From the IMG/VR virus record IMGVR_UViG_3300035698_012874, positions 1 through 27,842 of that record: DNA of 27,842 nucleotides; one strand, written 5' to 3'. The stretch is from a virus. This document shows positions 1-5,238 of the stretch, piece after piece. Each line of letters starts with the position of its first letter. Position 1 is the first letter of the stretch. The notes beneath the pieces were generated by a model. It did no database searches and was not told the DNA's origin. It saw nothing but the letters and a program-made list of their open reading frames with translations. The translations under genes were made by a program, and so were the position numbers.

Positions 1-625
1 GCATAAGTTTTAGGTTCGCTCCGCCTGAAACAAAATAAATGCTCCCGCCGTAAGCCGCTGGAACGTCTGGCACGGCTACGACCCAAACTCGAACGTCACT
101 GTTAGGGGCTGCCGCTTGATAAAACTTGCCGGCAATGATCTCGTAATTGACGGAATCGGGTTCGAAGTCGAGCTGAGTTTTTACAATCGTTCCCTCGTCC
201 GCAACTTCAGTCACTTCGTCACCATTGGAATCAAAAAACTTTAAAGTGCAAAAGCCTAAATCTGTGCCTGCAATGTTTGTGTGCTTTAAGCTTCCAATCT
301 TTGCGGTCGTAAATTCAAAGAAGTTAAATCGAACGGCAACACCCGACTTGAACATTTTGACACGAGTCATCTCAGCGCCGTCAGCGTCTTTTGGAGTTAC
401 CAGGTATTGCAAAAGCGCGTGAACCTGGTCTGAATAATCCGTGTATTCTGTCCCATCCCGCTCGATCTTTATATTGCCAGCGGTGATTTTGGTAAGAAGG
501 TCTTGAGAGCCCTGCCATTTGTGTTCGTCACCTTTGGCGATTTCTTTAGACTCGTCTGCGTTTACGCTTTCGATAATGTCTTCTAAGACAATGACTTCGC
601 TCGTTTGATTGTTAATTTTAAGCAT
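1..625 (-). CDS. Virion/fibre-like protein, 3' end outside window
   Basis: An open frame starts with ATG at 625, directly after the TAG stop of the preceding gene, and runs 208 codons to the window edge without a stop, so the C-terminus is missing. The product begins MLKINNQTSEVIV, is acidic, lacks a signal peptide and membrane segment, and is predicted by eye to be rich in beta strands. I do not recognise a family. It lies last in a run of fibre-like genes, and its N-terminus resembles the short LKI-containing starts of the two genes before it, which suggests another virion-associated or fibre-accessory protein. No separate promoter or strong ribosome binding site is visible, so it probably depends on translation of the gene before it. 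Confidence 0.75.
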   Translation of the reverse strand, partial: MLKINNQTSEVIVLEDIIESVNADESKEIAKGDEHKWQGSQDLLTKITAGNIKIERDGTEYTDYSDQVHALLQYLVTPKDADGAEMTRVKMFKSGVAVRFNFFEFTTAKIGSLKHTNIAGTDLGFCTLKFFDSNGDEVTEVADEGTIVKTQLDFEPDSVNYEIIAGKFYQAAAPNSDVRVWVVAVPDVPAAYGGSIYFVSGGANLKLM

Positions 626-1327
626 CTAGTCTTCCTCTAAATATAAGTTCACTAAAGCGTTATGAACGGAAACGACATTGCTTGCACCAGTGACTCGTAT
701 GAACTTCAAACCCAATAAGTCACCCCGTGTGACCGGAATGTTTAGGCTATCGTTTGTCTCGTTAAAATCTGTATTCACGGAACTATTCCAAAAGTTTCCT
801 ATGGTTTTACCTGCGGTTGAAAAGGTGACTGAAACATCGCCAAGCTTTGTTCCCTGGCCACCGGTAACGCCCACCCGCCAAAGCTCATAAAGAAGGGTCA
901 TGTTCGCCGCAGGTGTTCCGGTAGACTGAGCGACTCCACGATTTCGAAAAGTCGCCTCTTTTACGGTTCCGTTAAAAGGGCAAAGAATCGGTGAACTATT
1001 ATTAAATTGCCACCCGTTTGAGGGGTCGCCACTTCTGTCGTTTGAGTTTCCGTCGTGCTGCCAGGAATAAAGATATTGGTCAAAATTCATTTGCCCGACG
1101 AATTGAAATTGAATGTTCTGCTTTTTAATTCGAAACTTCTCAAAGGTCGAAGTAACCGTATCTATAAAACCTAAGTCACCGTCTGCATCCTCTTCGATAA
1201 GGACATCGGACTGCCCCTCAAAAGACACGCCCTTGACTGCGACGTAGTCATCGGTGACGTCAAACTCTTTGGTGAATTGTACGTCTTCATCGTCGTCGCT
1301 AATTTTTAAAGGCTTAATGATGCTCAT
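626..1327 (-). CDS. Putative virion/fibre accessory protein (233 aa)
   Basis: The chosen start is ATG at 1327, giving MSIIKPLKISDDDED. A TTG at 1348 is also in frame but lies inside the terminator hairpin. The protein has an acidic N-terminus (about residues 10-60). The rest looks beta-rich, ending with a compact region (about residues 110-230) of the jelly-roll style often seen in receptor-binding or fibre proteins. There is no signal peptide. It sits immediately after an intrinsic terminator, and no Shine-Dalgarno sequence lies between the T tract and the ATG, so its expression must rely on read-through or an unusual initiation. Its N-terminal IIKPLKI resembles IKLLKI of the gene upstream. 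The function is inferred from context only. Confidence 0.7.
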   Translation of the reverse strand: MSIIKPLKISDDDEDVQFTKEFDVTDDYVAVKGVSFEGQSDVLIEEDADGDLGFIDTVTSTFEKFRIKKQNIQFQFVGQMNFDQYLYSWQHDGNSNDRSGDPSNGWQFNNSSPILCPFNGTVKEATFRNRGVAQSTGTPAANMTLLYELWRVGVTGGQGTKLGDVSVTFSTAGKTIGNFWNSSVNTDFNETNDSLNIPVTRGDLLGLKFIRVTGASNVVSVHNALVNLYLEED

Positions 1328-1329
1328 AG

Positions 1330-1360
1330 AAAAAAATAGGGGGGCCAAAAGACCCCCCCA
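1330..1360 (-). terminator. Intrinsic (Rho-independent) terminator
   Basis: Read on the minus strand, a run of seven G is followed by TC, a TTTT loop, GG and six C, giving a stem of about nine pairs (one or two G-T wobbles), then TATTTTTTT. The U-tract lies only on the minus-strand side, so it acts on the main transcript. It falls between the stop of the 276-aa fibre gene (1369) and the ATG at 1327, and probably reduces or ends transcription of the late operon before the last two genes. Confidence 0.85.
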
Positions 1361-1368
1361 AGCTTAAA

Positions 1369-2199
1369 TTAAGCTGCCTTTCTTCCAAGGTATTGAACGT
1401 CGATAAACAATTCCGTTGCGGATTTTGCAATCCCTGCAATCAAGATTGTATTTCCAGACCCGTTAGGCCGCGTGGACGTAATAAGTCCAGGCGTTGCGGG
1501 GTCAGAATAATAAAGAGCGCCAGGCGTTAAGCCACTGAAGCCGCCCAAAACTCCGTCAGTTTGAACATTTACGCTGGCTGTGTCGGCTGCGGCGGCTGTC
1601 GCAAATCCAAACGCTCTTGCGGGCGCACCGCCACCAGAAACGTCAGCTTTTGAAACATTGTCAGCCGCAGAAATGTAAACCATATCTCTTGCATTTAGAG
1701 CTTCGTCAGCGACAAACGCTGAAATCACTGAGTTGGCATCCGAAGCTAACCCTAAGTTTTTCCACTGAGTGTTGACATCGTCCCACATGTACAAATCACC
1801 AGCGTACTCCACTAAGAATCCGCCGTTAGCATTGTTTGCCGGTGTGGCAGTAGGCATGGCAGAAGCTTGTGGCACCTGAATAGCATCAAGCTCAGCGGCA
1901 ACGTCACCCACAGAACCGAACAAAATAGACGAGCCACCAGCCATGATATTATCACGCTCTTTGGCCATGATGTTATCAACAATCAAAGCCCCCGCAGTTT
2001 GCTCTATAGTGTCGACACTTGGGTCATCGAAATCAATATTGGTTAAGTTGCTGAGAGGTGTCGCGTTCATGTCAATGCCCGTTGGCGAAACCACCGGACC
2101 TGCACCCGCAGTAAATGAGTTTAGTGTAATGTCATCCGCCGAATCAAATTCAACAGGAATCCCGTCAGTATCAATTTTCAAAAGTTTTATCTGAGCCAT
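1369..2199 (-). CDS. Fibre-like virion protein with GFSGL-type C-terminal domain (276 aa)
   Basis: ATG at 2199 is preceded by GGAGG with five bases between. An in-frame TTG at 2211 overlaps this Shine-Dalgarno and is less likely. The protein has three parts: a conserved-looking N-terminus (MAQIKLLKIDTDG, residues 1-15), a middle with a fibre-type motif around residues 116-148 (PTATP, then GGFLVEYAGDLYMWD), and a C-terminal domain (residues 162-276) with RDMVY and GFSGLTPG motifs. The same C-terminal domain recurs in the 138-aa protein two genes upstream. Such domains are common at the ends of phage fibre or capsid-surface proteins. It is probably a structural or host-contact protein; whether it decorates tail or head cannot be told from the sequence. 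Confidence 0.8.
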   Translation of the reverse strand: MAQIKLLKIDTDGIPVEFDSADDITLNSFTAGAGPVVSPTGIDMNATPLSNLTNIDFDDPSVDTIEQTAGALIVDNIMAKERDNIMAGGSSILFGSVGDVAAELDAIQVPQASAMPTATPANNANGGFLVEYAGDLYMWDDVNTQWKNLGLASDANSVISAFVADEALNARDMVYISAADNVSKADVSGGGAPARAFGFATAAAADTASVNVQTDGVLGGFSGLTPGALYYSDPATPGLITSTRPNGSGNTILIAGIAKSATELFIDVQYLGRKAA

Positions 2200-2236
2200 T
2201 TTAGCCTCCAAATTAATTTAAGTTAAAACATCCTGT

Positions 2237-2662
2237 CTAAGTTCGGCGTCCTGCCTTTTTCTTAGTTTTCTTCTTCGGATTTAGAGTTTTCTCATCGATA
2301 GACCCCTCCCCCTTATCGACCGATTCTGTCGGACAATATGTAACCTCAAGAGTCACATCATCGATTATACAGTCTGAGATGGTATGTCCCAATGCCGTCT
2401 CTAATTTTTTACGGTCTTGCTCTAATACGGCCTTGTGATGAGCTACAAATCCAGCCTTTGCTTTTAGAAGGGACTCCATACTGGAAGCCCGTAGCTTCAT
2501 CAGCTCGATGTCCTTGGAGTATAAAGCCATTTTAAGGCTCTCCATCTTCACATCCTTCTCTGCTATTTCCACATTAAGCATCGCGCATCGGTATTCCCAA
2601 TACTGCGCGTGCGTCAATTTTCCGACTACGGTCCCATCTAAACGCTCTGCTGCTAAACTCAT
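2237..2662 (-). CDS. Coiled-coil hypothetical protein (141 aa)
   Basis: The start is taken as ATG at 2662, which overlaps the TGA of the preceding gene as ATGA. The longer open frame back to 2803 would lie entirely inside that gene. The protein begins MSLAAERLDGTVVGKLTHAQ. Residues about 20-100 form a long charged helix with heptad-like leucines and methionines, and the C-terminus is a lysine-rich tail (KKKTKKKAGRR). There is no membrane segment. It is bracketed by two genes sharing a fibre-type C-terminal domain, so a role in fibre assembly or as a trimerising accessory is possible. I do not recognise a family. Confidence 0.75.
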   Translation of the reverse strand: MSLAAERLDGTVVGKLTHAQYWEYRCAMLNVEIAEKDVKMESLKMALYSKDIELMKLRASSMESLLKAKAGFVAHHKAVLEQDRKKLETALGHTISDCIIDDVTLEVTYCPTESVDKGEGSIDEKTLNPKKKTKKKAGRRT

Positions 2663-3075
2663 GCTAGTTTTCTTCTCCCCGTTCTCTGTATAAAAATATC
2701 CACAACTGTTGGCCGATCCACCACTCCTACTTGCACCATATAGGAGGCGTTTGCTGTTGGCGGCGTTGTCTGAAAAGTCCCCGCAACCGTCTCTGAAAGC
2801 CATAAAATGTCATTTACGCTTAGACCTGAAAAACCTGAGATGGAACCAAACTTCCTCACTCGGACAATCCCTGCGGAAGCATTGCCCACGCTCACCCAAC
2901 CTATCACCATAGCCTTTTGGACTGTATCGTTAGCGATTGCCTTCATGACGGTATTATCGGCGAATAGATAGACGATATCGCGCTCTGAGAGATCTTCCCC
3001 CGCAAAGTATTCTTTCCCTGCCAGCTCCTCTAAAACATCGGTATCTAAGACCCTCTGGCCGGAGTATGCGCTCAT
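2659..3075 (-). CDS. Small virion protein with GFSGL-type domain (138 aa)
   Basis: ATG at 3075 overlaps the endolysin stop as ATGA. Apart from a short leader (residues 1-23), the protein is a single domain that aligns by eye with residues 162-276 of the 276-aa fibre-like protein: ERDIVY against ARDMVY, GFSGLSVND against GFSGLTPGA, a P-rich turn, then VQVG and a GRR-A ending. This is a stand-alone copy of a domain otherwise fused to a fibre N-terminus, probably arising by duplication or recombination within the fibre block. Its likely role is in a fibre tip, capsid cement or fibre cap. The exact function is unknown. Confidence 0.78.
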   Translation of the reverse strand: MSAYSGQRVLDTDVLEELAGKEYFAGEDLSERDIVYLFADNTVMKAIANDTVQKAMVIGWVSVGNASAGIVRVRKFGSISGFSGLSVNDILWLSETVAGTFQTTPPTANASYMVQVGVVDRPTVVDIFIQRTGRRKLA

Positions 3076-3650
3076 GCTTGCTTGACTCCTTTGGCCAAAT
3101 TATAAATCCGCATAACCTTATCGACATAGTATTGGTTCACAAATTTTGTATCGTCCACATAGCGAGGACTTCCAGAATTATAGGCAGCGACAGCCTTTGG
3201 GATGGAGACATATCTCTTTATCTTCCCTTTGAGATGTTTTGCTCCAATTTCTAGGCCAGTGGCGGGGTCGCAAAGAGATGGGAACCATCCACGGAAGCCA
3301 TGCTCTCTCGCCACCCCACCCATGACCTGACAAAGACCCCAACTTGTTTTTTGGCCAATTTCTTCGGTTTCTTTGCTAGACCCAACTTTCGATGCAAAAA
3401 AGGCTGGTTCTAAAAGCCATTTATAATGTGGTTCGTATCGAATTGCGAAAGGATTGCCAGCGGACTCAGCAATCACAATGGAAGCTAGGAGAAGGTGGTC
3501 TATTTCTTCAGACACGCCAACCGCGCAAACAGCATTCCAAACGCTAGGACTTAGCTGCTCAATTCCACTTGTTAAAGGTTTCGTCGGCATCTCGAATGGA
3601 CTCATTAACGGTTTGGGTTTCTTTTCCGGCTTCTTTGGCGAGTTCGTCAT
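3072..3650 (-). CDS. Endolysin, SLT-family lytic transglycosylase
   Basis: The protein cleaves the glycan backbone of peptidoglycan to release progeny. The catalytic domain shows the family landmarks: an ESAGNP motif carrying the catalytic glutamate, a SWGLCQVMGG motif, and AVAAYNSGSPR near the C-terminus. No signal peptide or anchor is seen, so export would need a holin. The start is uncertain. The frame is open to 3782, which would overlap the 85-aa gene almost completely. ATG codons at 3650, 3605 and 3590 are possible and none has a good Shine-Dalgarno; 3650 is listed, but the domain is intact from any of them. The proline- and lysine-rich stretch before the domain looks like a linker. It follows the membrane genes of the lysis cassette. 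Confidence 0.88.
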   Translation of the reverse strand: MTNSPKKPEKKPKPLMSPFEMPTKPLTSGIEQLSPSVWNAVCAVGVSEEIDHLLLASIVIAESAGNPFAIRYEPHYKWLLEPAFFASKVGSSKETEEIGQKTSWGLCQVMGGVAREHGFRGWFPSLCDPATGLEIGAKHLKGKIKRYVSIPKAVAAYNSGSPRYVDDTKFVNQYYVDKVMRIYNLAKGVKQA

Positions 3651-3816
3651 AGTCTTTGGATTCTCGTTCGGATCGTTCGGTGTTTTCTTTATTAATTGCT
3701 CTTCGCTTAGAAGTATAACGGATGATGAGGGCCACCACGCCCGAAGCCATTCCAATAAGCGCGGCGATGACTTTTGGGTCACTGAGGATTGCCCCCCAAA
3801 CGCTTGCTTCGATCAT
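3559..3816 (-). CDS. Small membrane protein of lysis cassette (85 aa), holin or inner-spanin candidate
   Basis: ATG at 3816 overlaps the lipoprotein stop (ATGA). One hydrophobic segment spans about residues 14-33 (KVIAALIGMASGVVALII), followed by a positively charged patch (TSKRR) and a hydrophilic, highly charged helical tail of about 50 residues. This layout fits a small holin, or an inner-membrane spanin if the tail faces the periplasm; the positive-inside rule instead suggests the tail is cytoplasmic. Its 3' part overlaps the endolysin frame. It is certainly membrane-linked; which lysis role it has is inferred from context. Confidence 0.72.
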   Translation of the reverse strand: MIEASVWGAILSDPKVIAALIGMASGVVALIIRYTSKRRAINKENTERSERESKDYDELAKEAGKETQTVNESIRDADETFNKWN

Positions 3817-4424
3817 TTAAGTGCCTCATACCCACATTCTCCACATACAGCCGTTCGATAACCAGAAGAAAACTCTGCGCTACAGGATCTCCCTATGTGA
3901 GTTTCCCAACCCTTTTCAGGGTCTCCACAAACCAGCTCTGTATACAGGTCTTTGACCACCCATAAACGGATTAGACCTTGAGTCTTCATCTGATATTTAA
4001 AGTCACCATCCTTGTACCAAACCCTGATTAAGACTCGATACTCGCCATTATCTGAAGTGGAAACGGGTTTTGCATGGCCTAAGATATCAGCCAAAATAAG
4101 CTCTAAAGTGGTGTCCCCCCTTTTTAAGGCTCCACCCAATCCAAAAGTCGATCCGTCCCGTCTTAAAAACTGATATTCAATACAGCTCTCTCGGTCACAG
4201 TCCACTTTCGGAAAGATGAGCTGAATTATTTGAGTAGGCGGCATCCCATTGTTAACACGAAGGAATAAATAGCCTGTCGAGCATCCATCCAGATCAGAAC
4301 AAAAGACTGCCGTTATATCATTCCCCTCTCTTGCAGAGGGAGACATATCAATGACTTTTGGGCCGTAGCAACTAGATAGTAGGCTTAGGCTCAGAAGGCT
4401 GAGTAACAGGCTCCTTTTTCTCAT
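3813..4424 (-). CDS. Cysteine-rich outer-membrane-type lipoprotein (203 aa)
   Basis: The start is ATG at 4424, preceded by GGGGGA five bases upstream. The longer frame back to 4526 lies inside the holin candidate. The N-terminus MRKRSLLL...LLSSC is a lipoprotein signal with the modified cysteine at residue 19; the next residues (YGPK) include no aspartate at +2, consistent with outer-membrane sorting in enterobacteria-like rules. The mature part has eight further cysteines, suggesting disulfides, and looks beta-rich. It sits among lysis genes, so an outer-membrane spanin subunit is possible, but it is longer than usual o-spanins. A superinfection-exclusion lipoprotein blocking phage entry is an equally good guess. 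I do not recognise the family. Confidence 0.78.
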   Translation of the reverse strand: MRKRSLLLSLLSLSLLSSCYGPKVIDMSPSAREGNDITAVFCSDLDGCSTGYLFLRVNNGMPPTQIIQLIFPKVDCDRESCIEYQFLRRDGSTFGLGGALKRGDTTLELILADILGHAKPVSTSDNGEYRVLIRVWYKDGDFKYQMKTQGLIRLWVVKDLYTELVCGDPEKGWETHIGRSCSAEFSSGYRTAVCGECGYEALK

Positions 4425-4845
4425 CTTTGTCCCCCATGACTTGTCTAATGGTTTGGTGAGCAAACACCTGGAAAGTCGATAGCGTGAATGAGTGAACAAT
4501 AACGGCTCCCCAATCAAGCCCTGCAACCTTCAGACTAATAATTCCAGACACCAGAGATAATCCGGTCACAATCATCAGTTTCCAGGCTCCAACAAGCTTT
4601 CCGAACCAACCACCCGCAAGAGGAGATTTCATGGCAGCCACGAGGAGCTGAGTGACGATAGCGGCTATTCCCATAGCTGTTGCGCCCTTAATTCCATTCA
4701 AAGACCCCATAAACATCTCAAGGAAATTTATGTCTGTTAGTTCAAAGTCAACCAGGACAGGCGGTACCTGAACCTCTTGACCAAGTAAAATCAGCGGGAT
4801 CAAGCCCACAAAAAAAAGTAACATTCCTGCAATTATCCTATTCAC
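4372..4845 (-). CDS. Holin-like multi-pass membrane protein (157 aa)
   Basis: Translation starts with GTG at 4845, with GGGGAG eight bases upstream and the previous stop just before it. Hydrophobic segments are at about residues 4-22 (possibly a signal anchor), 56-73 and 83-107, with another moderately hydrophobic stretch at 110-130. The tail is charged and proline-rich (DKDEKKEPVTQPSEPKP). Size and topology suit a holin that forms membrane lesions allowing endolysin to reach the wall. Its 3' end overlaps the lipoprotein start by about 50 bases. The identification rests on topology and neighbours, not a recognised motif. Confidence 0.7.
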   Translation of the reverse strand: MNRIIAGMLLFFVGLIPLILLGQEVQVPPVLVDFELTDINFLEMFMGSLNGIKGATAMGIAAIVTQLLVAAMKSPLAGGWFGKLVGAWKLMIVTGLSLVSGIISLKVAGLDWGAVIVHSFTLSTFQVFAHQTIRQVMGDKDEKKEPVTQPSEPKPTI

Positions 4846-4847
4846 TT

Positions 4848-5192
4848 TTATTTCTCCCCATTTAGTTTGTCGCTCGCTCTACTTTTGACGTGTGCAATTT
4901 TTTGCAAAACTTCCCACACCTTATCCAGTGAACTTTGAATTTTCACAATCTTATGCTTATCAGTAGTGATGTCTCGCCACATAAGCTGAGTCTCGGCCTT
5001 GAGCTCACCCATTTTTTCAGCGCGCTCTAATTTGATTGAATGAATGTCATCCTTTGCTTCTGATAAATCTTTTTCGATTCCATCCAATCTTTTTGTTATG
5101 ATGCTCACAGAAAATCGAATCAACGCTCCAAGTACGGTCATAATGACCCCGCTTGAGATGAGTTGACCTAACCATGTGGGCATGGAATCCAT
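4848..5192 (-). CDS. Membrane-anchored coiled-coil protein (114 aa), spanin/holin-accessory candidate
   Basis: ATG at 5192 is used; an in-frame ATG three codons later (MPTWLG) is also possible. A single hydrophobic helix at about residues 9-32 is followed by a long charged helix (35-105) with heptad spacing of I, L and V, ending in a basic tail. The layout resembles XhlA-type haemolysin/holin partners in mirror orientation, or an inner-membrane spanin. It is the first gene of the membrane cassette and lies just upstream of the holin candidate with two bases between stop and start. No sequence motif fixes the role. Confidence 0.7.
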   Translation of the reverse strand: MDSMPTWLGQLISSGVIMTVLGALIRFSVSIITKRLDGIEKDLSEAKDDIHSIKLERAEKMGELKAETQLMWRDITTDKHKIVKIQSSLDKVWEVLQKIAHVKSRASDKLNGEK

Positions 5193-5238
5193 CTAGTGTG
5201 CCAGCCTCTCAATCACTAAAATTTTACCCACTCTGGCA

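Noticed and set aside
3454-3861. 135-aa plus-strand open frame with hydrophobic segment
   Set aside because: It is antisense to endolysin and the membrane gene, and has no start signal.
5199-5238. TGCCAG/CTGGCA inverted repeat in the 46-base gap after the 716-aa gene
   Set aside because: It has only six pairs with a 28-base loop and no U tract; it could be chance.
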